The notes under the pieces were generated by a model. It ran no database searches, was not told the DNA's origin, and saw only the letters and a program-made list of their open reading frames with translations. A program made the translations under genes and the position numbers. From positions 1 through 64,000 of the forward strand of contig JAEWVF010000074.1 of assembly GCA_023459215.1 (NCBI GenBank): 64,000 bases of DNA, read 5' to 3'. Positions 17,125 to 24,836 of the stretch are shown here, piece after piece. Each line of letters begins with the position of its first letter. The stretch's first letter is position 1. Source of the stretch: Chloroflexota bacterium. GTDB lineage: Bacteria; Chloroflexota; Anaerolineae; Anaerolineales; Villigracilaceae.

Positions 17125-18445
17125 ACTCCACCGCGTTCTCGCGGATCACGCCCGCATACCACTCGGCGCTATCCTTGGGGGTGCGTTGCAGGGTTTCATA
17201 ATCGACCCGAATCAGGCCAAAGCGTTTGGTAAAACCGTGGCCCCATTCGAAGTTGTCCATCAGCGACCAGACAAAATAGCCGCGCAGGTCGACACCGTCC
17301 TGGATGGCTTTGTAGACTTGCAGGAAGTGTTCACGCAGGTAGGCCTGGCGGCGCGGATCATGCACTTTACCGTCGGCGCTGACTTCGTCCTTAAACGAGG
17401 CCCCGTTCTCGGTAATGTAGAGCGGCGGCAGTCGATACTCGCGGTTGATGCGCGTCAACAGACGGTAGAAAGCCGGGGGGCAGACTTCCCAATTCATCTC
17501 GGTGTATTCCGGGCCTTCCGGGCGGACCCGTTCTCCGCTGGCATCGACCAATTGGCGCGAGTAATAGTTGACGCCCATGAAATCGAGCTTCTGGCTGATG
17601 AGCGCCATATCGCCCGGCAAAACCTGCGGAGCCTTTTCCCCGGCTTTTTCCCAACCGGCAGGCGGGTAATGGCCCTTGAAAATCGTATCCAAAAAGAGAA
17701 TATCGCCGCCCTCCTGCCAGGCCCGTTCTGCGGCCTCGGCATTTTCCGGCGTATCGTTGACCGGTTCGACCGGCCAGAGACTGAGCACCACACCCGCTTG
17801 CAAGTCGGAATCAGCGCTGCGGATGGTCTCGACGCTCAACCCGTGCGCCACCAGGATGTTGTGGGCTGTTTGCAAGGCGATTTTTTCATCCTTGATGCCG
17901 GGAGCGTGTTCGCCCCACAAATGACCGGCAAAAGCGGCCACGAGCGGCTCATTGAAAGTTGCCCAATGCTTGACGCGGTCGCCCAGGCGCTTGACCATCA
18001 CGGCGGTGTAATCGGCGAAATAATGGGCGGTATCGCGGTTGCGCCAGCCGCCCTTGTCTTCAAGGGCCTGCGGCAGATCCCAGTGATACAGGGTCAGGAA
18101 TGGCAGGATGTTGGCCGCCAGCAGGCGATCCACCAGCCGGTCATAAAAATCCAGGCCCTTATTATTGACCGGCGCGATGCCGTTCGGAATCACCCGCGGC
18201 CAGGAGACCGAAAAACGATAACCTTTCAGCCCAAGCTGACGCATCAGGGCCACATCTTCGGGCAGGCGGTGATAATGGTCGCAGGTTACATCGCCGGTAT
18301 CGCCGTTGGTGATTTTTCCGGGCGTATGGCTGAAGCGATCCCAGATGGATTCGCCCTTGCCGTCTTCGTTCCAGGCGCCTTCGATTTGATACGAGGCCGT
18401 TGCTGCGCCCCAGATAAAATTAGAGGGAAAACGATGGAGGGTCAT
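17123..18445 (-). CDS. Beta-glucosidase, glycoside hydrolase family 1
   Basis: A 440-residue retaining glycosidase with the complete GH1 pattern: FIWGAATASYQIEGAWNEDGKG near the N-terminus (FIWGAATASYQIEG is the GH1 signature), TFNEP with the acid/base Glu at about 163, and YITENGA with the nucleophile Glu at about 347. There is no signal peptide, so it acts in the cytoplasm on imported beta-linked disaccharides. It follows the solute-binding-protein gene by nine bases in the operon. Length is normal. GH1 enzymes accept glucosides, galactosides or fucosides; the sequence does not settle which. Confidence 0.95.
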   Translation of the reverse strand: MTLHRFPSNFIWGAATASYQIEGAWNEDGKGESIWDRFSHTPGKITNGDTGDVTCDHYHRLPEDVALMRQLGLKGYRFSVSWPRVIPNGIAPVNNKGLDFYDRLVDRLLAANILPFLTLYHWDLPQALEDKGGWRNRDTAHYFADYTAVMVKRLGDRVKHWATFNEPLVAAFAGHLWGEHAPGIKDEKIALQTAHNILVAHGLSVETIRSADSDLQAGVVLSLWPVEPVNDTPENAEAAERAWQEGGDILFLDTIFKGHYPPAGWEKAGEKAPQVLPGDMALISQKLDFMGVNYYSRQLVDASGERVRPEGPEYTEMNWEVCPPAFYRLLTRINREYRLPPLYITENGASFKDEVSADGKVHDPRRQAYLREHFLQVYKAIQDGVDLRGYFVWSLMDNFEWGHGFTKRFGLIRVDYETLQRTPKDSAEWYAGVIRENAVE

Positions 18446-18454
18446 AGAAACCTT

Positions 18455-19657
18455 TCAATTATTGGAAATGGTCAACTGCAAACGACGTTCGAGCGGATCG
18501 AGCACATTTGCAATCTCTGCTTCAAGATTGGGATTTTCCTGGCTGTAAAGCGCCTGCCAGATCTGGCCAATAGCGACTGTTAATTTATCTTCCATCAGTC
18601 CCCACAGGCGGAACTTGCGGAAGGAACGCCCGGCCATGATAGCGTCCACCACCGGGGCAAAATCTGTCTCGCGGCGGACTTTCTCCAGCGCTTCGACATT
18701 GGCTGGCAGCATCGCCGAACGAAGGTGACGCGCAAACTGCACCTCCGGCGACGACAGGTATTCGAGCAGGCTGATGGCGTATCTTTCCATCTGGGGCGGG
18801 ATGTGCTTCCAGAGCACCAGGTTCGAGCCGCCCACAAAATTTACGCCCGGCACCGCCGCCAGCCCAAGCTGGTCAAGATGGGGCGAAAAACTGGCCGAAA
18901 TACGCGCGTCATACAACAGGCCGCCGTTGCGTAAGGTCATGGCCGCTTTGCCTTCCAGGAAAGTCCCAAAACAATCACCATCGTCCAGTTTTTGGGCAGC
19001 CGGCGGCAGGTTCTTGTACAGCGAAAAATAAGCGCGGATGCCCTGACGGGTTTTCGGGTCGCTCAAGAGCAGGGTTTGGCCATCTTCCGAAACGAAATCG
19101 CCGCCGTGACTCCAAACCCAGGTCGCCAGGTGATGCAGGCTGGCCCGCGTCGAGCGCTGGGTCGGCAAAGCCAGCGGAATCTGGCAGCCGGATGCGTGCA
19201 ATTTTGCGATGGTTTCGTGCAGGTGTTCCAGACTGGCAAAAGCGCTGGACTCATCCACCCCGGCCCTGGCCAGCAAATCGCGGCGATAATACAACATATA
19301 AGCATCCAGGAACCAGGGCACGCCGGTAATCTGGCTGCCCGATTCAGAGATGACCGTCTGCCAGGCCGCCGGGTGGAAGTTGGAGGCGCTGCCAATCCGG
19401 CTGATCTCAACACTGGTCAAAGGCCGAATGCCGTCGATCGCGTCCAGGCTACCCATCCAGGTGTTGCCCACCTGCGAAATCACCGGGCCGTGCTTGTAAA
19501 GCACGATCTTCATCATCTCGCTCCAGGCCTCGCTCCAATCAACCAGCGTGCAACGGATGCGCACGCCCAGCTTCTCTTCAAGCGGCCCGACCAACGTGCG
19601 GAACTCCTGCTCCGGCTCGTTGGTCGAGTTGTTAATCGATACTTCCAATTCAGCCAT
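18455..19657 (-). CDS. Family 1 solute-binding protein without signal peptide
   Basis: A 400-residue protein with the fold pattern of ABC sugar-binding proteins: LGVRIRCTLVDWSEAW, ITGVPWFLDAYMLYYRRDLLARAG, FLEGKAAMTLRNGG, GGSNLVLWKH. It lacks any export signal: the N-terminus MAELEVSINNSTNEPE is hydrophilic and begins directly at the ligand-domain strand. The start is firm, since AAGGAG lies 9 bases upstream and an in-frame TGA sits just six bases before the ATG, so a lost leader cannot be recovered. It is second in the operon after lacI, and no permease or ATPase gene is nearby. It is either a cytoplasmic sugar-binding or sensor protein, or a degenerate transporter part. Confidence 0.8.
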   Translation of the reverse strand: MAELEVSINNSTNEPEQEFRTLVGPLEEKLGVRIRCTLVDWSEAWSEMMKIVLYKHGPVISQVGNTWMGSLDAIDGIRPLTSVEISRIGSASNFHPAAWQTVISESGSQITGVPWFLDAYMLYYRRDLLARAGVDESSAFASLEHLHETIAKLHASGCQIPLALPTQRSTRASLHHLATWVWSHGGDFVSEDGQTLLLSDPKTRQGIRAYFSLYKNLPPAAQKLDDGDCFGTFLEGKAAMTLRNGGLLYDARISASFSPHLDQLGLAAVPGVNFVGGSNLVLWKHIPPQMERYAISLLEYLSSPEVQFARHLRSAMLPANVEALEKVRRETDFAPVVDAIMAGRSFRKFRLWGLMEDKLTVAIGQIWQALYSQENPNLEAEIANVLDPLERRLQLTISNN

Positions 19658-19693
19658 AATTCAATGCTCCTTAAACTTCTTACCAATCAACTG

Positions 19694-20716
19694 TTACCCG
19701 CATCCGCATGACTGGCGGATGGTCAACTCGGTAGGCAATAAAACTTGTGATTCAACTGCTTCACGGCGCACCAGCCGCACCAGCAGGTCGGTTGCGATCC
19801 GGCCAACTTCCTCGGTCGGGGCGTGGATGGTGGTCAGCGGCGGCGTCAGGTGGCGCGCCAGCGGAATATCGTCGAACCCAACCAGCTTGACATCCTGCGG
19901 GACGCGCAATCCGGCCTCGCGCAACGCCGAGAGCGCACCGACCCCGGCCATATCGTCGCCGCTGAAAATCGAATCGAATTGCAACCCGCTTTGCAGCACC
20001 TCGCGGATGGTTTGGGCCGAACGCCGGCTCGAAAAATCACCCGGAACCAGCAAGGCCGGGTCAAACGGAATGCCGTGCTTCTCCAGCGCCATGCGATAAC
20101 CGCGCTCGCGCCAGCCGGCATCCTCGTTGTCGTCCGGCCCGTTCAGGTATAAAATCCGGCGGCAGCCATGCACCTCGATCAGGTGCTCAACCGCCAGCAT
20201 CGCGCCTTTCTTATTCTCAACCGTCACAATCGGGATGTTCAAGCCCTCCGGCGCGGTTTGGTGCAGGAAAACCACCGGGAACCCGATGCTGTTCAAGCGC
20301 TCCAACTCGGCCATCTCCATGCTGCCGATGAAAACCAACAGCCCGTCGGTATTGTGCTCGCCCAGGGTGTGGCGGCGCATCTCCGGCTTGCGGTACGAGG
20401 TGGTGTGGATCAACAGGTCGAACCCGGCCTCCCCGGCAGTGGATTCAATCCCACGCAGCATCGGCGCGAAAAACTCTCCGCTGATTTCAGGTACAATCAG
20501 CCCGAGCGTATTGGTGCGTTTGCTGGCCAAAATTCGGGCAGCCGCGCGCGGCACATAATTCAGTTCGCGGATGGCCTCCATCACACGCTGGGCCGTCTCG
20601 GGCACTACCGGCGATTTGCCGTTGACAACCCGGCTGACCGTCGCAATCGAAACCCCTGCCAGGCGGGCAACATCTTCAATCGTAGCGGGGTTCTTTGGGG
20701 GAGTGGCTGTTTCCAT
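19694..20716 (-). CDS. LacI-family transcriptional regulator of the sugar operon
   Basis: A 340-residue repressor. The helix-turn-helix at about 12-31 reads TIEDVARLAGVSIATVSRVVNG. A periplasmic-binding-like effector domain follows (NTLGLIVPEISGEFFAPML, FDSIFSGDDMAGVGALSAL, VKLVGFDDIPLARHLTPPLTTI). I start at METATPP, which has AAGGA ten bases upstream; an ATG five codons earlier would overlap the operator. It is the first gene of the operon and is followed after 36 bases by the solute-binding protein. The operator at 20730-20745 immediately upstream implies autorepression and control of all seven genes by a sugar effector. Confidence 0.92.
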   Translation of the reverse strand: METATPPKNPATIEDVARLAGVSIATVSRVVNGKSPVVPETAQRVMEAIRELNYVPRAAARILASKRTNTLGLIVPEISGEFFAPMLRGIESTAGEAGFDLLIHTTSYRKPEMRRHTLGEHNTDGLLVFIGSMEMAELERLNSIGFPVVFLHQTAPEGLNIPIVTVENKKGAMLAVEHLIEVHGCRRILYLNGPDDNEDAGWRERGYRMALEKHGIPFDPALLVPGDFSSRRSAQTIREVLQSGLQFDSIFSGDDMAGVGALSALREAGLRVPQDVKLVGFDDIPLARHLTPPLTTIHAPTEEVGRIATDLLVRLVRREAVESQVLLPTELTIRQSCGCG

Positions 20717-20729
20717 CGGTTTTTCCTTC

Positions 20730-20745
20730 ATGTAAGCGCTTACAT
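20730..20745 (-). promoter_or_regulatory. LacI-family operator
   Basis: ATGTAAGCGCTTACAT is a perfect 16-base palindrome with a central CG, the classic LacI/CcpA-type site. It lies one base downstream of the -10 hexamer of the sugar operon, so bound repressor would cover the transcription start. I see no second copy in the window. Confidence 0.88.
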
Positions 20746-20746
20746 A

Positions 20747-20775
20747 AGTATAAACTCAAAGCCTTTTTTCGTCAA
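20747..20775 (-). promoter_or_regulatory. Sigma-70-type promoter of the sugar operon
   Basis: On the minus strand TTGACG (20770-20775) and TATACT (20747-20752) are spaced by exactly 17 bases. The LacI operator follows immediately. Confidence 0.9.
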
Positions 20776-20786
20776 TAAGCGGATTG

Positions 20787-20795
20787 TGCTAAAAT
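20787..20795 (+). promoter_or_regulatory. Extended -10 of the APH-like gene (leaderless start)
   Basis: TGC-TAAAAT ends six bases before the ATG at 20802, so transcription should begin at the start codon itself. No Shine-Dalgarno sequence and no good -35 are present. Confidence 0.55.
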
Positions 20796-20801
20796 TCTGA
20801 C

Positions 20802-21791
20802 ATGGATGCCGATCTCCCCCTCCTGGTAGAACAAATCCTGGCTGAATATGGGCTGCAAGAAGCCCGCTTCACTTTCCTGCGTCACAGCGAAAACATCACC
20901 TTCCTGGTGCAGGATAAGAGCCAAAACTGGTTGCTGCGCCTGCATCGTCCGCTCACACCCGAGATGGGCCAGCACGGAGCCGACCCGCAGATGATCGAAT
21001 CAGAGCTGGTCTGGCTGGATGCGCTGAAACGCGCCCGGCTGCCTGTCCCAGCTGGGGTTCGCAACCGCGCGGGAGAGCGCGTCACCCGCGTTGAGTGGCA
21101 GCAGACTCCGCTCAACGCCTCGCTGTTGACCTGGCTCGACGGGCAGGATTACACCCGTGAGTTGGAGAGCGAGGAAACCGCCATCCAGGTCGGGGACATC
21201 GTTGGCCGGCTGCACAAACAGTCCAGCCATTGGCGCTTGCCCAAGGGCTTCCGCCGCCCCGAACGGGATATGGCTGCATTCCAGACCACGCTCGAAACCC
21301 TGCGCCCGGCAGTTTCTGATGGGCGCATCGCGTACAGCGATTTTTTCCAGTTCGAGACCGCCCTGCAAACCCTGCAAGCACAACTGGGCCGCTTACGCCA
21401 TACGCGTTCGCTCTGGGGGTTACTCCACGGCGATGCACATAAAGGCAATTTCATCTACAACGATGGCCGTCTGTCGGTGATCGATTTTTCACTCTCGGCT
21501 TTTGGCTATTACCTGTTCGAACTAGCGATTGCGTTGTCAGACACACGCGAAGAACTGCGCCCACTGCTGCTGGCCGAATATCAAAAACATATGGCGCTGC
21601 CCACAAACTGGCAAACCCTGCTCGAAGGCCTGTACGTGGCCAGCATGGTGGGCACCTTCTCTTTCTGGATCAACAGCCCCGAAGCGCAGGAAGAATTGGT
21701 ACGGCGCGTCCCACGGATTGCGCAGGAGTACGCCGCCCGCTTCAATTATGATGAACGTTTCTGGTTTTATGGGAAGTTTGACGGCTTTTAA
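20802..21791 (+). CDS. Aminoglycoside phosphotransferase (APH)-fold kinase
   Basis: A 329-residue protein with the APH/choline-kinase fold. HSENITFLVQD begins the nucleotide lobe, LLHGDAHKGNF carries the catalytic HGDxHxxN loop and VIDFSLSAFGYYLFELA the metal-binding Asp. Such enzymes phosphorylate small hydroxyl compounds (homoserine, choline, methylthioribose, sugars) or antibiotics; nothing here favours one. It diverges from the lacI promoter and its -10 places the transcription start on the ATG. The end overlaps the converging DHODH-like gene by four bases. Confidence 0.85.
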   Translation: MDADLPLLVEQILAEYGLQEARFTFLRHSENITFLVQDKSQNWLLRLHRPLTPEMGQHGADPQMIESELVWLDALKRARLPVPAGVRNRAGERVTRVEWQQTPLNASLLTWLDGQDYTRELESEETAIQVGDIVGRLHKQSSHWRLPKGFRRPERDMAAFQTTLETLRPAVSDGRIAYSDFFQFETALQTLQAQLGRLRHTRSLWGLLHGDAHKGNFIYNDGRLSVIDFSLSAFGYYLFELAIALSDTREELRPLLLAEYQKHMALPTNWQTLLEGLYVASMVGTFSFWINSPEAQEELVRRVPRIAQEYAARFNYDERFWFYGKFDGF

Positions 21792-22531
21792 TTAACCTGG
21801 GGCTGCCACAGAACCGCATCGAATTGAACAGCCAGGGCGCCAATCGCCAGCATGGCCTTGGCATCGGCCAGCGAGAAAACCCCGCCCCCGCCAATAATCG
21901 GCAATCCTAATCTCACCGCCGCATGGATGATTTCAAGGCTGCGCGGCAGCAAAGCCGGGCCATATAAACGCCCGCCGGTAAGTTTCTCATCATGCATCAA
22001 CGCGCCCCGCGGCGGGGCCAGGCTGATGGCTGTCGCCCCGGCCTGAACCAATCCCGGCCCAAGGCTGAGAACCTGTTCCGATGGCAGATTCATGATAATC
22101 GGCAATTCCCCCAGCGACATTTCCAGAGCGTAGCGCAAAATATCGTCCGAGAGGCCAGGCGCGAAACCCAGTTCAACCGCCATCAGGTTCTCGAGACTCT
22201 CCAGCCGCCGCACCATGCGGGCGGTTTCTTCGGGTCGATCCGCCATCAGATGCGCAATCACAGGCTGAGGGGAGTCGCGCCATTTGCGAGCATAATGCTT
22301 GAGGGCGGCATCCAGGCCAGGGTTGGGCAATCCGCTGTGAAGCAGGAATCCGCCTGTATATTCCAGCAATTTTGGCTGTGCCGCCGGTTTGCGCGCCCTG
22401 AAACTGAGGGGATTGGTGACAAACGCGCCCAGTTTCAGGGCCGTTGCCTGGCGCGCGTAACGCGTTGGGTCAAAGCCAAGCGTCCCGGCGGCATTCAGGT
22501 AGGGGGAGGCCAGATAAAGGTCGCGCTTCAT
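21788..22531 (-). CDS. Divergent dihydroorotate-dehydrogenase-like protein
   Basis: A 247-residue TIM-barrel protein resembling DHODH: SPYLNAAGTLGFDP matches the N-terminal strand, LTGGRLYGPALLPRSLEIIHAA and GLPIIGGGGVFSLADAKAMLAIGA match the FMN-phosphate region. The catalytic loop differs: the position of the usual NxSCPN sequence reads VELGFAPG, without the active-site Cys or Ser. It is also about 50 residues shorter than PyrD. The ATG overlaps the stop of the propeller gene as TGATG, so it is translationally coupled. It may bind FMN without being a dehydrogenase of the pyrimidine pathway; function unknown. Confidence 0.6.
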   Translation of the reverse strand: MKRDLYLASPYLNAAGTLGFDPTRYARQATALKLGAFVTNPLSFRARKPAAQPKLLEYTGGFLLHSGLPNPGLDAALKHYARKWRDSPQPVIAHLMADRPEETARMVRRLESLENLMAVELGFAPGLSDDILRYALEMSLGELPIIMNLPSEQVLSLGPGLVQAGATAISLAPPRGALMHDEKLTGGRLYGPALLPRSLEIIHAAVRLGLPIIGGGGVFSLADAKAMLAIGALAVQFDAVLWQPQVN

Positions 22532-24549
22532 CAAGGAATAACGGCGAAAACGGTGATGCCATTCTTACCGGCCACCGCCAGGTAACGGCTGTCGGGGCTG
22601 AGGGCAATCTTGTCGACCGGGCCTTGCAGCGCCTGGAAGGTTTGCTGGGTCAGGCTGTCGAGCGAGACAATGGTAACGCTGCCATCCTGCATGCCCACCG
22701 CGAGGATATTATGGGGCGAAATCGCCATTGAAATCGGTTCGGCAAGCAGGTCGATGCGCAAAAGGTCGCTTACTTCATCAGTTCCTGGTGGGATCATTTT
22801 TAGAATCGCCTGGTTGTTATCCAAATCTTCGCGCAGGAAGTAGATCGAGCCATCCACCGCCATGGTCAACAGGTCGAACAGGCGCCCATCTTTTTTCTGG
22901 AAAACCGTTTTTTGGCTGGATTTCTCCACCAGGGTCAGATACAACAGCTCGCTATTTTGCCTGGTCAAAAAAGCAAGGAAATTATTATTTTCCGCTGCGG
23001 CCTGGAAACTGCCAGGAACAGATTGAACCGGGATGTCTCGACCTTTTAGGTATAAATCAGTTGTAGCGCCGGTGTCCAGCAAAACAAAATCTGCCGTGCG
23101 GCCAAGCCAAACAACAGGATAGGCATCCAGATCAAAAACCGTTTCACCTAAAGGGCCAAGTAAAAGTGTATTTTTTTCTTGACGAACTTCACGAAAAATT
23201 GGCCCGTCAGCCGGATGCAAGATAGCATCAGGCTGAGATTGGCAATCTGTTACACCTGTCGTAAGTCTAAATGTACAAACAATATTGGGATTACTAACAA
23301 GTAAAAGATCGCTTCCAACAAAGCGCATGGTGTTGTATCGGTCTGTCTCAAGACCTCCAGTGAGTTGTTCTTGGGCGAACTCGATATTCCAGAAATTATC
23401 GAAGGTATTTCTAGAATCTGTTTTGTTCTCTTCAATACTCATAACTTCACCACTGCCAACAAACCACTCAGCTATTGTGGCCCGCCCAGTTTCTGAAGCG
23501 GTATCCCATTGCAAGGCATAGCCTCGCAATGTTTCATCAGACAGAAATGCTATCTGCCAAATTCGATTCGTAACATCAGCAGGCTCAATAAAAATTTCTC
23601 GCACCAGTTTGAGAGGAGTAATCCGATACAAATGAATTTTTGATGAAAATGCAATAGCAACATACTCACCACCATACGAAAAATCTACAGCTGTATCATC
23701 TGTGGGCAAAAGCAAATTTCGAAAGCCATCTTCCAGGCTATAGATATCCCAAATTAGTAATTCCTTGCCACGTTTAGCATGTATATACTGACCGCCCCGT
23801 GAAAACTGCAAAGATTGAACATCTCCTGTATACTCAAAAATGCTTTGTTCTTGAACCAAACTATAAACCTGAAAAGATTTGCCATTAAACCCATAGGCAA
23901 CAAATTCACCATCGGGTGAAATGGCAACCAATGCTGCGTTATCTTGAAGACCGAAAGATTCAGGACCATCAAAAGTTTTAACCAGAGAAATCTCGTTTTC
24001 CATAACATCATACACTTGGATTTGCCAAAACCCATCCTTACGCAGGGCCACAGCAAACCTGCTTGCATCTTCGTTAACCGTAAGGCAAGCTGAACAATCA
24101 ACACTGGCGAGCTTAATATCAGGCCAATATCCTAAACGATTCCCTTGCCGGTCAAAAAGATAGATGCCATCAGATGTACCCAACATCACTCGTTCCTCGT
24201 TGGCGCTAACAATAGTTGCCTGGCGCAACACGGTGGTGTGTTGTAAAACCATCTTCAACAGCGGCACGTTGCCGCTGCCAATGCGCTGGAAGCCCGGATC
24301 GGGCAGCGGGGTACCAAGCGTTACCGGAAAAGGTGAGCGGCGAGTCGGAACCGGCGTAAAAGTAGCAGTTGCAGTATGGGTTGGCAGGGGAGTCAGGGTT
24401 ACAGTCGCGGTAGCCGTCATCTCCGGGGTCGCCGTTTCGGGCAAAGGCGTATTGGTCGGTAAAAAGTTAAACTCTGCCGGCAAGGTTCCGCTACATGCAG
24501 TTAAAAAGACAGCCATGAGCAACAAAGTGAGGATTGATATACGCTTCAT
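22531..24549 (-). CDS. Lipoprotein with WD40/YVTN-like beta-propeller
   Basis: A 672-residue exported lipoprotein. The signal peptide ends in LTAC with the lipidated Cys at 19. A Thr-Pro-rich linker (about 30-70) follows. The rest shows repeated propeller blades (SPDGEFVAYGFNGKSFQVY, GEYVAIAFSSKIHLYRI, SPDSRYLAVAGKNGITVF). It is coupled to the DHODH-like gene and preceded by a YHS-domain gene, so the three probably form one unit. The DNA of about 23150-24240 looks clearly richer in A and T than both ends of the gene and its neighbours. No ligand is evident; outer-surface protein interaction is the usual propeller role. Confidence 0.72.
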   Translation of the reverse strand: MKRISILTLLLMAVFLTACSGTLPAEFNFLPTNTPLPETATPEMTATATVTLTPLPTHTATATFTPVPTRRSPFPVTLGTPLPDPGFQRIGSGNVPLLKMVLQHTTVLRQATIVSANEERVMLGTSDGIYLFDRQGNRLGYWPDIKLASVDCSACLTVNEDASRFAVALRKDGFWQIQVYDVMENEISLVKTFDGPESFGLQDNAALVAISPDGEFVAYGFNGKSFQVYSLVQEQSIFEYTGDVQSLQFSRGGQYIHAKRGKELLIWDIYSLEDGFRNLLLPTDDTAVDFSYGGEYVAIAFSSKIHLYRITPLKLVREIFIEPADVTNRIWQIAFLSDETLRGYALQWDTASETGRATIAEWFVGSGEVMSIEENKTDSRNTFDNFWNIEFAQEQLTGGLETDRYNTMRFVGSDLLLVSNPNIVCTFRLTTGVTDCQSQPDAILHPADGPIFREVRQEKNTLLLGPLGETVFDLDAYPVVWLGRTADFVLLDTGATTDLYLKGRDIPVQSVPGSFQAAAENNNFLAFLTRQNSELLYLTLVEKSSQKTVFQKKDGRLFDLLTMAVDGSIYFLREDLDNNQAILKMIPPGTDEVSDLLRIDLLAEPISMAISPHNILAVGMQDGSVTIVSLDSLTQQTFQALQGPVDKIALSPDSRYLAVAGKNGITVFAVIP

Positions 24550-24562
24550 GGGTCTCCTATCG

Positions 24563-24784
24563 TTACGAACCTGCTTGCTCTTCAGCGCCGCCCGGATGCT
24601 CGATCTCGCCCGCCATGAACCGGTCAGGGTCCTGTTGGAAGGCTTTCAGGCAAGCTTTCGTGCAGAAATAAACTTGTTTACCGTGATACAAGGCGCTGGG
24701 GTAGCGCTGTGGATGGTCAAGGATGCCGCCACAAGCGGCAAAGACCGGGGGCTTGGAGTTTGACTGATCAGGCATGGCCAACAT
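24563..24784 (-). CDS. YHS-domain protein
   Basis: A 73-residue protein with one YHS-like domain: CGG near residue 19, then YHGKQVYFCTKACLKAF and DPDRFMAG. YHS domains in heavy-metal ATPases and oxygenases bind metal through these Cys residues. The acidic, Gly-rich tail has no match that I know. It lies 13 bases upstream of the propeller lipoprotein and probably heads that transcript. The alternative start MPDQS is three codons downstream; no strong ribosome site decides between them. Confidence 0.75.
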   Translation of the reverse strand: MLAMPDQSNSKPPVFAACGGILDHPQRYPSALYHGKQVYFCTKACLKAFQQDPDRFMAGEIEHPGGAEEQAGS

Positions 24785-24795
24785 CCCGATAAAGA

Positions 24796-24826
24796 AATGG
24801 CGAGGGTAGAGTCTACCCTCGCCATT
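24796..24826 (-). terminator. Terminator of the S41-like lipoprotein gene
   Basis: A perfect inverted repeat of 15 bases (AATGGCGAGGGTAGA / TCTACCCTCGCCATT) around one base. On the minus strand it is followed by TTCTTTAT, just after the stop at 24837. Confidence 0.8.
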
Positions 24827-24836
24827 GAAATGCGTT

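Noticed and set aside
16982..18583. Plus-strand open frame of 533 codons
   Set aside because: It is antisense to the well-supported GH1 gene with both catalytic motifs; G+C-rich codons leave long open antisense frames.
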